DNA from: an uncultured Actinomycetes bacterium
GTDB lineage: Bacteria; Actinomycetota; Actinomycetes; Mycobacteriales; Mycobacteriaceae
DNA length: 12,621 nucleotides
Direction: 5' to 3'
Assembly (NCBI GenBank): GCA_903911165.1
Contig: CAIWCQ010000436.1
Coordinates: 1 to 12,621, forward strand
The notes below the pieces were generated by a model that made no database searches, was not told the origin of the DNA, and saw nothing but the letters and a program-made list of their open reading frames with translations. Positions 1-9,731 of this stretch are shown piece after piece. The translations under genes and the position numbers were made by a program. Numbering within the stretch: the stretch's first letter is position 1; each line of letters starts with the position of its first letter.

Positions 1-2
1 CC

Positions 3-482
3 TACCGCGCCGACGACCCGCATCTGCTGCAGTGGGTCCACATCGCAGAGGTGGACAGCTTCCTGCGGGCCTATCAGCTTTACGGGGCGACGCCGCTCGA
101 CCAGGACGGCCGCGACGCCTATGTCGCCGATACCGCCCGCGTCGCGGCCGCCCTCGGCGTCCTCGACCCGCCGCGCACCGAGGCCGAACTGCGGGCGCGG
201 ATCGCGGAGTACCGAAGCGAATTGCAGAGCACCGAAGCCGCCAGGGAGGCGGCCCGCTTCCTTCTTGTCACTCCCCCGCTGCCGCTGATGGCTCGGGTGC
301 CCTACGGGGTCATCGCTGCGACGTCGGTGTCGATGCTGCCCGCGTGGGCACGGCTACCGCTGCGACTGCCGTATCTGCCGCCGGTGGAAGCCACTGCGAT
401 TCGACTCTCGGGGCGCGTTCTAGTGAGTGGAATCCGCTGGGCACTGGAAGCCGATCAACCGGAATCGCTTGCAGCACAGTAA
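3..482 (+). CDS. MpaB / rubber-oxygenase-like (DUF2236) protein, C-terminal part
   Basis: This is a partial gene whose 5' end lies before the window; 159 codons and a TAA stop are visible. The reading frame is open from the first bases and begins YRADDPHLLQWVH, followed by VDSFLRAYQLYG. The pattern 'DP.LL.WVH...VDSFL.AY..YG' is typical of the DUF2236 family, which includes fungal MpaB and bacterial latex-clearing oxygenases. Members are usually about 280-300 residues, so roughly half is missing. The histidine of the WVH segment is in the region I associate with heme binding, but this is family knowledge and not tested here. A hydrophobic stretch (LLVTPPLPLMARVPYGVIAA) lies in the second half. 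The gene converges on whiA with a 30-bp gap and no obvious terminator hairpin. Mycobacterial genomes carry many paralogues, so the substrate cannot be given. Family assignment is fairly sure; function is not. Confidence 0.75.
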   Translation, partial: YRADDPHLLQWVHIAEVDSFLRAYQLYGATPLDQDGRDAYVADTARVAAALGVLDPPRTEAELRARIAEYRSELQSTEAAREAARFLLVTPPLPLMARVPYGVIAATSVSMLPAWARLPLRLPYLPPVEATAIRLSGRVLVSGIRWALEADQPESLAAQ

Positions 483-512
483 GTTCCGCCGTAGATACCA
501 GCTGGCCGGAGA

Positions 513-1496
513 TCAGGCGTCGTCGAGAAGATCCGGGGTGACCGCCGATTCGGTGTCCGGGATTCCGTCCTGTTTGGCCTTGCGGTCGGCCATCGACAAC
601 AGCCGCCGGATGCGTCCGGCAACGGCGTCTTTGGTCATCGGCGGGTCGGCGAGCCGTCCCAGTTCTTCGAGGGAGGCCTGCCGATGTTCGACCCGCAGGC
701 GTCCCGCGGCCGCCAGATGGTTCGGAACCGTGTCGGCGAGAATATCTAGGGCGCGCTCCACGCGCGCGGCCGCGGCGACCGCGGCGCGGGCTGAACGGCG
801 CAGATTGGCATCGTCGAAGTTGGCCAGCCTGTTGGCGGTTGCCCGAACCTCCCGGCGCATCCGGCGTTCCTCCCACGTCAGACGGGTGTCCTGGGCGCCC
901 ATCCGGATCAGGAGATTGCCGATGGCTTCCCCGTCGCGCACCACGACCCGGTCGATGCCACGGACCTCCCGGGCCTTCGCGCTGATACCGAGCCGCCGGG
1001 CAGCACCGACCAGAGCCAGCGCCGCCTCCGGTCCCGGGCAACTCACCTCCAGGGCCGATGAACGACCCGGCTCGGTCAGCGAACCGTGCGCGAGAAAGGC
1101 GCCCCGCCAGGCCGCCTCGGCGTCGCCCACACTTCCGCCGACCACCTGGGCGGGGAGCCCGCGTACCGGACGGCCACGCATATCGAGCAGCCCGGTCTGC
1201 CGTGCCAGCGCCTCACCGTCCTTAGCCACCCGGACCACGTAGCGGGTGCCCTTTCGGATGCCACTGGCCGACAGCACGTGCACGACGGCGCTGTAGCCGT
1301 AGAGATCGTGAATGTCCTTGCGCAGTCGCCGGGCGATACTGCCGAGATCGACCTCGGCTTCAACAACCACCCGGCCCGCCACGATGTGCAGGCCGCCGGC
1401 GAAGCGCAGCAGTGCGGCCACCTCTGCCCTGCGTGCACTCACCGAGTTGACCACGAGACGACTCAGTTCGTCCTTCACCTCAGCTGTCATCGCCAC
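513..1496 (-). CDS. whiA: WhiA, sporulation/cell-division type DNA-binding regulator
   Basis: The product is a 327-residue WhiA, very close to the mycobacterial protein I recall over its whole length. Domains in order: WhiA N-terminal domain (about 1-85), a degenerate LAGLIDADG homing-endonuclease-like fold (about 127-218, with [12 protein letters not shown] at 132-143), and a C-terminal helix-turn-helix domain (about 221-303, with [22 protein letters not shown] in the recognition region). In Streptomyces WhiA acts with WhiB to activate sporulation septation genes; its mycobacterial role is less well defined. I chose the GTG start at 1496 because GAGGTGA lies at a good distance upstream on the minus strand; the ATG two codons later (1490) would give a tidier ATGA overlap but poorer spacing. 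The GTG start overlaps the yvcK 3' end by 10 bp. It is the last gene of the uvrC-rapZ-yvcK-whiA block. Confidence 0.96.
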   Translation of the reverse strand: MAMTAEVKDELSRLVVNSVSARRAEVAALLRFAGGLHIVAGRVVVEAEVDLGSIARRLRKDIHDLYGYSAVVHVLSASGIRKGTRYVVRVAKDGEALARQTGLLDMRGRPVRGLPAQVVGGSVGDAEAAWRGAFLAHGSLTEPGRSSALEVSCPGPEAALALVGAARRLGISAKAREVRGIDRVVVRDGEAIGNLLIRMGAQDTRLTWEERRMRREVRATANRLANFDDANLRRSARAAVAAAARVERALDILADTVPNHLAAAGRLRVEHRQASLEELGRLADPPMTKDAVAGRIRRLLSMADRKAKQDGIPDTESAVTPDLLDDA

Positions 1497-2545
1497 AGGG
1501 CGTCACCTCTTGGTCCATCTCCTGCTCGTGGGGCCGCGGTCCGTACGGTAGTGGTCGCAGCCTCTCCACCCCGCAAGCAGGCGTCGAGCGCCGCAGCCAG
1601 CTTCGCCGGGTCATGTAAAGGTGTACCAGGTCGGGAAACTCCGGCAAAGTTAACCGTAGCTTTCAACAGGCCCGCTGTTCGGCGAAGTTGATCGCGTTCA
1701 CGCTCCGCGGGCACACTGGCTGCGTCGACGATGATGTCATCAACGGTGAATCCCGGAGCGTGCTGGGCCAGCACGTGGATATGCCGCTCCGCCGAAAACC
1801 CGGCGGTTTCACCGGGTTCGGCGGCAAGATTCAGCACGACAGCGCGGCGGGCGGTCGATGACTTCAGCGCATCGGCCAACGCCGGCACCAGGACGTGCGG
1901 GATGACACTGGTGAACCAGCTGCCTGGTCCGAGCACCACCAGGTCGGCGGCAAGTACCGCGTCAACGGATTGTCGGGTGGCCGGTGGATTGCTCGGCAGC
2001 AGGCGTACCCGCCGCACCTTGCCGGGTGTGGTGGCCACCGCGACCTGACCCCTTATCACCCGACTCATCCGTGGGTCACTTTCCAATCCGGAGACGTCGG
2101 CTTCGATCTGCAATGGCACCGGGCACATCGGCAGAACCCTGCCCTTCACCCCCAGAATGCGGCCGAGTTCGTCCAGGGCCGCCACCGGATCGGCGAACAC
2201 CTCGTTGAGTCCGGCGAGCAGAAGGTTGCCGATCGGGTGGCCCGCCAATGCGCCGCTGCCGCCGAACCGGTGTTGGATGATCGTTGCCCATAGTCGGCCG
2301 TGCGGGCTGTCCGATGCCAGGGCAGCCAGCGCCATCCGGAGATCACCCGGCGGTATGACATCGATCTCGGACCGCAACCGGCCCGACGAACCACCGTCGT
2401 CGGCGACGGTGACGACCGCGGTGACGTGCGGCGTGAGCCTGCGCGCAGCCGACAGCGTCGCATACAGACCGTGCCCACCGCCCATCGCGACGATGCGTGG
2501 GTTCAGCGAGCCGGTCGCCGCACTCGTGGCCGCCGCGGAGGTCAT
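1487..2545 (-). CDS. cuvA: YvcK/CuvA family protein (gluconeogenesis and cell-envelope factor)
   Basis: This 352-residue protein belongs to the YvcK/CofD-like family (UPF0052). It shows the glycine-rich nucleotide-binding start [12 protein letters not shown] (about 20-31), [11 protein letters not shown] (48-58), [15 protein letters not shown] (101-115) and [11 protein letters not shown] (206-216), all hallmark blocks. Bacillus YvcK binds UDP-sugars and is needed for growth on gluconeogenic carbon; the mycobacterial homologue is called CuvA and is linked to nutrient use and cell shape. The molecular activity is not settled, and these proteins should not be called CofD enzymes on the glycine-rich motif alone. 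The ATG start overlaps the rapZ stop as ATGA (2542-2545), which suggests translational coupling. The last about 25 residues are low-complexity, rich in Thr, Ala, Gly and Arg, and probably disordered. Identification is secure; the symbol follows mycobacterial use (yvcK elsewhere). Confidence 0.95.
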   Translation of the reverse strand: MTSAAATSAATGSLNPRIVAMGGGHGLYATLSAARRLTPHVTAVVTVADDGGSSGRLRSEIDVIPPGDLRMALAALASDSPHGRLWATIIQHRFGGSGALAGHPIGNLLLAGLNEVFADPVAALDELGRILGVKGRVLPMCPVPLQIEADVSGLESDPRMSRVIRGQVAVATTPGKVRRVRLLPSNPPATRQSVDAVLAADLVVLGPGSWFTSVIPHVLVPALADALKSSTARRAVVLNLAAEPGETAGFSAERHIHVLAQHAPGFTVDDIIVDAASVPAERERDQLRRTAGLLKATVNFAGVSRPGTPLHDPAKLAAALDACLRGGEAATTTVRTAAPRAGDGPRGDALWR

Positions 2546-3450
2546 TCGCGTCCCAGATCCCGGTGCAGGACCCGCACCGAGAGTTGGGAGTCCTCGCTCA
2601 GCAGCCCGGCAAGCGCCTCGGCGATGGCGACGCTGCGGTGCTTCCCGCCGGTGCAGCCGATGGCCACCGTCATGTATCTCTTGCCCTCCCGGGTGTAGCC
2701 GTCGGCCACCAGCCGCAAGAGTTGATAGTAGGTCTGCAGAAACTCCGCGGCACCGGACTGAGCGAGAACGTAGTCCCGGACCGCCGGCGACTGGCCGGTC
2801 TGCGATCGCAGTTCGTCCACCCAGTGCGGATTAGGCAGGAACCGCACGTCCATCACCATGTCGGCATCCATCGGTAGGCCGTACTTGAAGCCGAAGGACT
2901 CCACAGTGACGCTGGTCTGGCCAGCCATCTCCGAGCCGAAGGCCCCTTCGATGCTCGTTCGTAATTCCGGAACCGCCAGCGCGGAGGTGTCGATAATCAG
3001 ATCGGCGCTTGCGCGCACCGGCGCCAGCATCGCGCGCTCGGCCGAAATACCCTCGGCGAGAGTCTGATTGCCCTGCAACGGATGACTGCGCCGATTGTTC
3101 TCATAGCGGCGTACCAAGATTTCGTCGGAAGCCTCCATGAACAGCACCCGGGGATTGATGTCTCGGGTAGCCAGATCCCGGCGAACCAGGTCGAGATCGC
3201 CGGTGAAACCCCGGGAGCGGACGTCCATGACCACCGCCAGTCGGGTGATCCGCGATCCGGCCGCCAGTCCGAGGTCCACCATCTGCGCGATCAACTCGGG
3301 CGGCAGGTTATCGGCGACGTACCAACCCAGGTCCTCGAGCACCTTGGCGGCGGTGCCCCGGCCCGCGCCGGACAGTCCGGTCACCAGCACGACATCGATG
3401 TCGGCCACGCCGTCGCCCCGGACAGCGTCCGCGTCACTGTGTTCCGTCAT
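2542..3450 (-). CDS. rapZ: RapZ/YvcJ family nucleotide-binding protein
   Basis: The 302-residue product has a P-loop kinase-like N-terminal domain with [10 protein letters not shown] (about 25-34) and a Walker-B-like segment VVMDVRSRG (about 73-81). The C-terminal domain ends with [14 protein letters not shown] (about 261-274), the family signature. In E. coli RapZ is an RNA-binding adaptor that senses glucosamine-6-phosphate and controls glmS through small RNAs; in Bacillus YvcJ binds and hydrolyses nucleotides. The role in mycobacteria is not established. The Walker A lysine is replaced by arginine (R31), as I also recall in M. tuberculosis Rv1421, so classical ATPase chemistry is uncertain. 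Start ATG 3450 overlaps the uvrC stop as ATGA and has no clear Shine-Dalgarno sequence; the bases in front are copies of a 14-bp tandem repeat with two out-of-frame ATGs, so initiation probably relies on coupling. Confidence 0.93.
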   Translation of the reverse strand: MTEHSDADAVRGDGVADIDVVLVTGLSGAGRGTAAKVLEDLGWYVADNLPPELIAQMVDLGLAAGSRITRLAVVMDVRSRGFTGDLDLVRRDLATRDINPRVLFMEASDEILVRRYENNRRSHPLQGNQTLAEGISAERAMLAPVRASADLIIDTSALAVPELRTSIEGAFGSEMAGQTSVTVESFGFKYGLPMDADMVMDVRFLPNPHWVDELRSQTGQSPAVRDYVLAQSGAAEFLQTYYQLLRLVADGYTREGKRYMTVAIGCTGGKHRSVAIAEALAGLLSEDSQLSVRVLHRDLGRE

Positions 3451-5498
3451 CGTCGTTCTGTCATCGTCGTTCTGTCATCGTCGTTCTGTGGCGTCACCCG
3501 ATGAGAATCATGACCCACGGCGGCGTCCGGTGGATCAGAACCTGACCGATCCGCCTCGGAACCGAGTGCGGCCAGCACGGCTGCCGCGGTAGTGGCTCCG
3601 ATACCTGGTACCGCCGTGATCTCCGCCACGCTGGCCTGCCGGATCCGGGCCACCGAACCGAAATGGGTGACCAGTGCCTTGCGTCGGGTCTCGCCCAGTC
3701 CGCGCACCGAGTCGAGTGCCGATTCCGTCATCCGCTTGGAGCGTTTACTCCGGTGGTAGGAAATTGCGAATCGATGCGCCTCATCGCGAACCCGTTGCAG
3801 CAGGTAAAGCCCTTCGGTGTTGCGGGAGAGAATCACCGGGTCCGGCTGTGCCGGAACCCAAACCTCCTCCAGGCGCTTGGCGAGTCCGATCACCGCAACG
3901 TCGCTGACGCCGAGTTCGTCGAGCACCCGTTGAGCGGCATTGACCTGGGGGGCGCCGCCGTCCACGACGTAGAGGTTGGGCGGATAGGCGAACCTTCGGG
4001 GCTTCTCGGCGAGAACCTGTTCTGCGGAATCGCCAGCCCGGCTCTCTGCGACGTGGCGCGCGAAACGGCGCCGGGTGACTTCCGCAATCGAGGCGACATC
4101 GTCGGACCGGCCGCCGCCGGCTGCTTCCCGGATGGCGAAGTGCCGATAGTCGGACTTACGCGGCAGGCCATCCTCGAACACCACCAGCGAGCCGACCACA
4201 TCGGTGCCCTGCACATGACTGATATCCACGCACTCGATCCGCAACGGAGCATCGGACAACCCCAGCGACTCCTGAATGTTCTGCAGCGCAGCCGATCTCG
4301 CGGTGAAATCGCCGGCCCGTTTTAGCTTGTGCTGTTGCAGCGATTCCTGGGCGTTGCGGCGCACCGTCTCTGCGAGGGCATGTTTGTCCCCGCGTCGCGG
4401 AACTCGCAGATCCACCCCGGACCCACGCAGTCCGGACAGCCAAAGGGTGAGTTCAGCGGCATTGGGCGGCAGGCACGGCACCAGCACTTCGCGGGGCACC
4501 GGATTGCTGGACTCGTCTGGCGCACCGCCGAGTTCGGCCTGCTCGCCATAAACCTGGTCGCCGTAAAACTGGGTCAAGAACTGTTCAACCAACCTGGCTT
4601 GATCGGAGTCACCGGGATCTCCGGGCTTCTCGACGATCCATCCCCGCTGACCGCGAACCCTGCCGCCGCGCACATGGAACACCTGCACCGCGGCCTGTAA
4701 CTCGTCGTCTGCGAAAGCCACCACGTCGGCGTCGGTACCGTCGCCTAGCACCACGGCCTGCTTCTCCAGTACCCTTTTGATTGCGCCTAGATCATCGCGC
4801 AATCGTGCGGCCCGTTCGAAGTCCAATTCTGCTGCGGCAGAGTTCATCTGACGTTCAAGATCACGGGTGAATCGATCGGTCCGCCCAGATAGGAAGTCGC
4901 AGAAATCCCCCACGATTTTGCGGTGCTCCTCCGCGGTGACCCGGCCGATGCAGGGCGCCGAACACTTGTCGATGTAGCCGAGCAGACAGGGGCGATCAAT
5001 TTGACTGTGCCGCTTGAACACTCCGCCCGAACACGTTCGTGCCGGGAATACCCGGGTCAGCAGATCCAGAGTCTCGCGGATCGCCCAGGCGTGCGAGTAC
5101 GGCCCGAAATAGCGCACCCCCTTGCGTCGCGGTCCCCGATAGACCATCAGTCGGGGGAACTCCTCGTTGAGGGTCACCGCCAATACCGGATAGGACTTGT
5201 CGTCGCGGTAGCGGACGTTGAACCGCGGATCGAATTCCTTGATCCAGTTGTACTCCAGTTGCAACGCCTCGACCTCGGTGCCGACCACCGTCCAATCCAC
5301 CTTGGCGGCAGTGGTGACCATCTGTCGCGTCCGGGGATGCAGGCCGGCGATATCAGCGAAGTACGACGTCAGACGGCTACGCAGGCTCTTGGCCTTGCCC
5401 ACGTAGATGACCCGGCCGCGGGAGTCGGAGAACCGGTAGACGCCGGGCTCCACCGGGATGGACCCGGGCGCCGGGCGGTACGTCGCGGGATCGGGCAC
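3447..5498 (-). CDS. uvrC: Excinuclease ABC subunit C
   Basis: UvrC makes both incisions around a DNA lesion in nucleotide excision repair, acting with UvrB. From GTG 5498 the protein is 683 residues. Seen in order: GIY-YIG nuclease domain (about 17-95, with GVYRF and [13 protein letters not shown]), four cysteines at 156, 171, 179 and 183 matching the family's 4Fe-4S ligand pattern, a UVR UvrB-binding motif (about 213-248), an RNase H-like nuclease domain with D425 (ECVDISH) and D513 (VVDGGAPQ), and tandem helix-hairpin-helix motifs (about 595-645). The open frame runs up to 5666, but residues before GTG 5498 are not UvrC-like, overlap the neighbouring gene, and homologues begin [23 protein letters not shown] or similar. 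A TANNNT hexamer 7 nt before the GTG suggests a leaderless transcript. A polar tail of about 35 residues follows the last HhH. It is the first gene of the four-gene block. Confidence 0.97.
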   Translation of the reverse strand: MPDPATYRPAPGSIPVEPGVYRFSDSRGRVIYVGKAKSLRSRLTSYFADIAGLHPRTRQMVTTAAKVDWTVVGTEVEALQLEYNWIKEFDPRFNVRYRDDKSYPVLAVTLNEEFPRLMVYRGPRRKGVRYFGPYSHAWAIRETLDLLTRVFPARTCSGGVFKRHSQIDRPCLLGYIDKCSAPCIGRVTAEEHRKIVGDFCDFLSGRTDRFTRDLERQMNSAAAELDFERAARLRDDLGAIKRVLEKQAVVLGDGTDADVVAFADDELQAAVQVFHVRGGRVRGQRGWIVEKPGDPGDSDQARLVEQFLTQFYGDQVYGEQAELGGAPDESSNPVPREVLVPCLPPNAAELTLWLSGLRGSGVDLRVPRRGDKHALAETVRRNAQESLQQHKLKRAGDFTARSAALQNIQESLGLSDAPLRIECVDISHVQGTDVVGSLVVFEDGLPRKSDYRHFAIREAAGGGRSDDVASIAEVTRRRFARHVAESRAGDSAEQVLAEKPRRFAYPPNLYVVDGGAPQVNAAQRVLDELGVSDVAVIGLAKRLEEVWVPAQPDPVILSRNTEGLYLLQRVRDEAHRFAISYHRSKRSKRMTESALDSVRGLGETRRKALVTHFGSVARIRQASVAEITAVPGIGATTAAAVLAALGSEADRSGSDPPDAAVGHDSHRVTPQNDDDRTTMTERR
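3451..3490. repeat. 14-bp tandem repeat at the uvrC-rapZ junction
   Basis: CGTCGTTCTGTCAT occurs at 3451-3464 and 3465-3478, followed by a partial third copy (3479-3489), with a related degenerate copy before it (3437-3450). It encodes the last UvrC residues [12 protein letters not shown] and ends at the rapZ start. On the minus strand each unit contains an ATG. Since 14 is not a multiple of three, a copy change would shift the UvrC C-terminal frame. Confidence 0.9.
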
Positions 5499-5505
5499 CC
5501 TTCTT

Positions 5506-5511
5506 AGGCTA
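5506..5511 (-). promoter_or_regulatory. Putative -10 hexamer of a leaderless uvrC promoter
   Basis: On the minus strand TAGCCT lies 7 nt before GTG 5498. TANNNT about 6-7 nt before the first base of a start codon is the known arrangement of leaderless mycobacterial transcripts. No good -35 is seen. AAGAAGG fills the 7 nt but directly abuts the GTG, too close to act as a ribosome site. Inference from pattern only. Confidence 0.5.
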
Positions 5512-5542
5512 GTACCGGGAGCGGATCGCCCGGCCTGCCGCT

Positions 5543-5552
<10 letters not shown>
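5512..5552. repeat. Inverted repeat spanning the bPH stop codon and uvrC promoter
   Basis: Arm GTACCGGGAGCGG (5512-5524) pairs with CCGCTCTACCGGTAC (5538-5552): 13 base pairs with a two-base bulge (5544-5545) and a 13-nt loop. One end abuts the putative uvrC -10; the other covers the TAG stop of the PH-like gene. No T-tract follows on either strand, so it is not a classical intrinsic terminator; operator or mRNA 3'-end hairpin are alternatives. Confidence 0.6.
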
Positions 5553-7724
<2,172 letters not shown>

Positions 7725-7786
7725 CGTTGCCGCCTGCCTGGGGTGCTGATGGTTACGAGTCAGTATGAACCACCGCAACCGGCCGG

Positions 7787-8398
7787 TTATGACCGGCGCT
7801 CACCGAGCAGACGCTCGACATACTTCGCGATCACATCAACCTCGAGGTTGACCGGCGTGCCGACTGCCGCTCGCCCCAGGGTGGTCAGCGCCAGGGTGGT
7901 GGGGATCAACGACACCTCGAACCATCCGGTGCCGTCCTCATCGGCCAGCGCCGACACCGTCAGCGAGATGCCGTCGACGGTGATCGAACCCTTCTCCACC
8001 ACATACCGGGAGATCTCTCGGGGCAACGCGATGCGCACAATCTCCCAGTGCTCCGAGGGGTTGCGCGCGATGACCGTTCCAGTGCCGTCGACGTGGCCCT
8101 GCACGATATGGCCGCCGAGGCGGCCGTTGACCGCTGCGGCGCGTTCCAGATTGACCGGGCTGCCCGGCGCGAGCGCGCGCAGGCTCGATCGGTTGAGCGT
8201 CTCAGCCATCACGTCGGCGCTGAACTGGCCGTCCGCGAGCACGTCAACCACGGTCAGACACACACCGTTGACGGCGATGGAGTCACCATGGCTGGCGTCG
8301 GAGGTGACAATCGGACCGCGGATGGTCATCCGCGTCGCATCGCCGAGATCCTCCTGCGCGACGACCTCGCCGAGTTCTTCCACGATTCCGGTGAACAC
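7787..8398 (-). CDS. ribC: Riboflavin synthase, alpha chain
   Basis: RibC (RibE in E. coli naming) dismutates two lumazine molecules into riboflavin and the pyrimidine precursor. The 203-residue protein is two tandem lumazine-binding barrels: domain 1 about 1-97 ([16 protein letters not shown] with C47) and domain 2 about 98-197 (GHVDGTG with H102, VDGISLTV). Length and the duplicated motifs match the trimeric enzyme. Start is GTG 8398, the only start that gives the invariant MFTGIVEE N-terminus. No Shine-Dalgarno is visible; instead TAGATT sits 6 nt before the GTG, the layout of leaderless mycobacterial mRNA. I see no FMN riboswitch in the 70 bp upstream, which is filled by a 15-bp tandem repeat. 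Likely first gene of ribC-ribBA-ribH-bPH. Confidence 0.96.
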   Translation of the reverse strand: MFTGIVEELGEVVAQEDLGDATRMTIRGPIVTSDASHGDSIAVNGVCLTVVDVLADGQFSADVMAETLNRSSLRALAPGSPVNLERAAAVNGRLGGHIVQGHVDGTGTVIARNPSEHWEIVRIALPREISRYVVEKGSITVDGISLTVSALADEDGTGWFEVSLIPTTLALTTLGRAAVGTPVNLEVDVIAKYVERLLGERRS

Positions 8399-8404
8399 CC
8401 GATC

Positions 8405-8410
8405 AATCTA
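8405..8410 (-). promoter_or_regulatory. Putative -10 hexamer of a leaderless ribC promoter
   Basis: On the minus strand TAGATT is followed by GATCGG and then the ribC GTG, placing the last T at -7 if transcription starts at the G of GTG. There is no Shine-Dalgarno. The first two bases of the hexamer belong to the last unit of a 15-bp tandem repeat. Pattern-based inference. Confidence 0.5.
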
Positions 8411-8468
8411 CTGGGCCGCCTCTTACTGGGCCGCCTTCTACTGGGCCGCCTCTTACTGGGCCACGCCG
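8409..8468. repeat. 15-bp tandem repeat, four units, upstream of ribC
   Basis: TACTGGGCCGCC recurs at 8409, 8424 and 8439, with a fourth copy TACTGGGCCACG at 8454, giving an exact 15-bp period. The last two bases of the units alternate CT/TC/CT, so a 30-bp higher-order period is visible, and the fourth unit is degenerate after TACTGGGCC. The array fills nearly all of the 70-bp gap between the GNAT stop and ribC start and overlaps the first two bases of the ribC -10. Confidence 0.9.
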
Positions 8469-8951
8469 CTAACCGGCCGAATCCAGCCGCTTCTCGCCAT
8501 GGAACTCAGCGGCCGGGTTGTCGTTGAAATTCTCCACCCGCCGATACCCCGACGCCTCGTAGAACGCCTGGGCGTGGGGTTGGCGCGACCCGGTGTCCAA
8601 TCGGGCGATCCGGTAGCCCAGCCCGCGGGCGGCCTCCTCGAGTGCGGCGAGCAGTGCGCGGGCGACGCCGCTGCGGCGGGCTTGCGGGACGACGTACATC
8701 CGCTTGATCTCGCAGGCTCCGTCGGGAAGTCGCTTAAGACCTCCCCCGCACACCGGCTCACCGTCGCGGTAGCCCACCAGGAACACCCCGTCCGGCGGGC
8801 CGAATTCCGCCGGCCCCGCCTTCGGCATCCCGGGGGCGGTGAGGTCCAGCCCGTCGTACAGCGCGCGCATCTCCTCGACCATGGCCGACACCAGGGCGGC
8901 GGCGTCGCCGGCATCCGTCGCGGCACGCCGAAACTCCAGCTCACCACCCAC
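8469..8951 (-). CDS. GNAT-family N-acetyltransferase
   Basis: The 160-residue product has the GNAT fold pattern: a strand pair FLVGYRDGEPVCGGGLKRL (about 57-75), then motif A for acetyl-CoA binding, IKRMYVVPQARRSGVARALL (82-101) with the pyrophosphate loop QARRSGVA, and the C-terminal block AQAFYEASGYRRVENF (127-142). It transfers an acetyl group from acetyl-CoA to an unknown small molecule or protein amine. The open frame continues far upstream to 9632, but that part is antisense to lprG; GTG 8951 gives a standard-length protein beginning VGGELEFRRA and stays inside the intergenic space. It is divergent from lprG with 87 bp between starts, and 70 bp upstream of ribC in the same direction, so it may be co-transcribed with the riboflavin genes or end independently. 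Substrate unknown. Confidence 0.85.
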   Translation of the reverse strand: MGGELEFRRAATDAGDAAALVSAMVEEMRALYDGLDLTAPGMPKAGPAEFGPPDGVFLVGYRDGEPVCGGGLKRLPDGACEIKRMYVVPQARRSGVARALLAALEEAARGLGYRIARLDTGSRQPHAQAFYEASGYRRVENFNDNPAAEFHGEKRLDSAG

Positions 8952-8958
8952 CTGACTA

Positions 8959-8987
8959 CTTGTACCGATCCGGTCACGCCGACACAA
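8959..8987 (-). promoter_or_regulatory. Possible promoter of the GNAT gene
   Basis: On the minus strand TTGTGT (8982-8987) and TACAAG (8959-8964) are separated by 17 bp, and TACAAG lies 7 nt before GTG 8951. The -10 lacks the usual final T, so this is a weak candidate in the divergent region shared with lprG. Confidence 0.25.
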
Positions 8988-9008
8988 CCCCGGCCTTGCC
9001 GGCGGGGT
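8987..9008. repeat. Inverted repeat in the GNAT-lprG divergent region
   Basis: ACCCCGGCC (8987-8995) pairs with GGCGGGGT (9001-9008), eight base pairs with a one-base bulge and a five-base loop TTGCC. It lies 18 bp before the lprG -10 and touches the possible GNAT -35, where an operator would be expected, but short GC-rich inverted repeats are common in such DNA. Confidence 0.35.
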
Positions 9009-9026
9009 GCGCTCGCTACGACCCAT

Positions 9027-9032
9027 TACGAT
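9027..9032 (+). promoter_or_regulatory. Putative -10 hexamer of a leaderless lprG promoter
   Basis: TACGAT is followed by GCAGCT and then ATG 9039, again placing T at -7 relative to the start codon. No purine-rich ribosome site precedes the ATG and no convincing -35 is found at 16-18 bp. Pattern-based inference. Confidence 0.5.
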
Positions 9033-9038
9033 GCAGCT

Positions 9039-9731
9039 ATGTCGACGTACCGCCGGATTTTTGCCATGCTTGCCACGCTCCTCGCTGCCACCCTGTTGAT
9101 CTCGGGATGCTCGAAGAAGTCGTCCGAACCGCTGCCCGACGCGGCCGGCCTGCTCACCCAGTCCATCGCGTCCACCAAGAAGCTCCAGAGCGCCCATCTG
9201 GAGATCGTCGTCAACGGCAAGATCGACGGGCTGATGGTCAAGTCTCTCTCCGGTGACCTGACCAACGTGCCGGCCGTAGCCGTCAAGGGCAACTCGACGA
9301 TCTCCATGGGTGGCTCCGCAGTAGATATCGAACTGGTGGTGCTCGACGGCACGCTCTACGCGGCCCTCACCCCGAACAGCTGGCTGGATATGGGGCCCGC
9401 CGCCGAAATCTACGACCCGTCGGTAATCCTGAACCCCGACGAGGGCCTGGCCAACATGCTCACAAATCTCACCGACGCGACGGCAGCGGGCTTCGAAACC
9501 ATCGGCGGCGTCCCGACGGTGAAGATCACCGGCAAGATCGGCGCCGACGCTGTTAACAAGCTCATTCCCCCACTCAAGGCCAGCGCTCCGCTGCCCTCCA
9601 CGGTGTGGATCGAGCAGAATGCTCCGAACCAACTGGTGCAGGCCCAGGTCGACCAGAGCGAGGGCAACAATGTGCAGTTGACGCTGTCCGAGTGGGACAA
9701 GCCGGTCACCGTGACCAAGCCCGCGATGTGA
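9039..9731 (+). CDS. lprG: Lipoprotein LprG (LppX/LprAFG family)
   Basis: LprG is a periplasm-facing lipoprotein that binds triacylated lipids and glycolipids (triacylglycerol, PIM, LAM) and works with P55 in moving them to the outer envelope. The 230-residue product has a lipoprotein signal peptide: RR, a hydrophobic core (about 7-22) and lipobox ISGC with C24 as the lipidated residue. The mature part matches LprG blocks: [67 protein letters not shown], and the ending [16 protein letters not shown] 9039 is chosen because the signal peptide starts here and TACGAT lies 6 nt upstream, consistent with a leaderless transcript. The frame is open far upstream, but that is antisense to the rib genes. 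The stop overlaps the next gene's start. Confidence 0.95.
   Translation: MSTYRRIFAMLATLLAATLLISGCSKKSSEPLPDAAGLLTQSIASTKKLQSAHLEIVVNGKIDGLMVKSLSGDLTNVPAVAVKGNSTISMGGSAVDIELVVLDGTLYAALTPNSWLDMGPAAEIYDPSVILNPDEGLANMLTNLTDATAAGFETIGGVPTVKITGKIGADAVNKLIPPLKASAPLPSTVWIEQNAPNQLVQAQVDQSEGNNVQLTLSEWDKPVTVTKPAM

Noticed and set aside
483..512. Terminator between the convergent DUF2236 and whiA genes
   Set aside because: Only 30 bp and no stem with a following T-tract on either strand.
7725..7778. N-terminal extension of RibBA to 7778
   Set aside because: The 18 additional residues precede the conserved family start at ATG 7724 and look like translated intergenic sequence.
7777..7788. Perfect 12-bp palindrome AACCGGCCGGTT at the ribC stop
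   Set aside because: No loop and no T-tract, so not a terminator; a palindrome of this length with such composition is expected by chance in GC-rich DNA.
8399..8468. FMN riboswitch upstream of the riboflavin genes
   Set aside because: None of the conserved RFN motifs is seen, the gap is too short and consists of a tandem repeat.
8409..8468. CRISPR-like array
   Set aside because: Units are 15 bp, directly adjacent with no spacers, and no cas gene is present.
8952..9632. Extension of the GNAT protein upstream, including ATG 9026
   Set aside because: Beyond 8951 the translation is antisense to the lprG promoter or lprG itself and is not GNAT-like.
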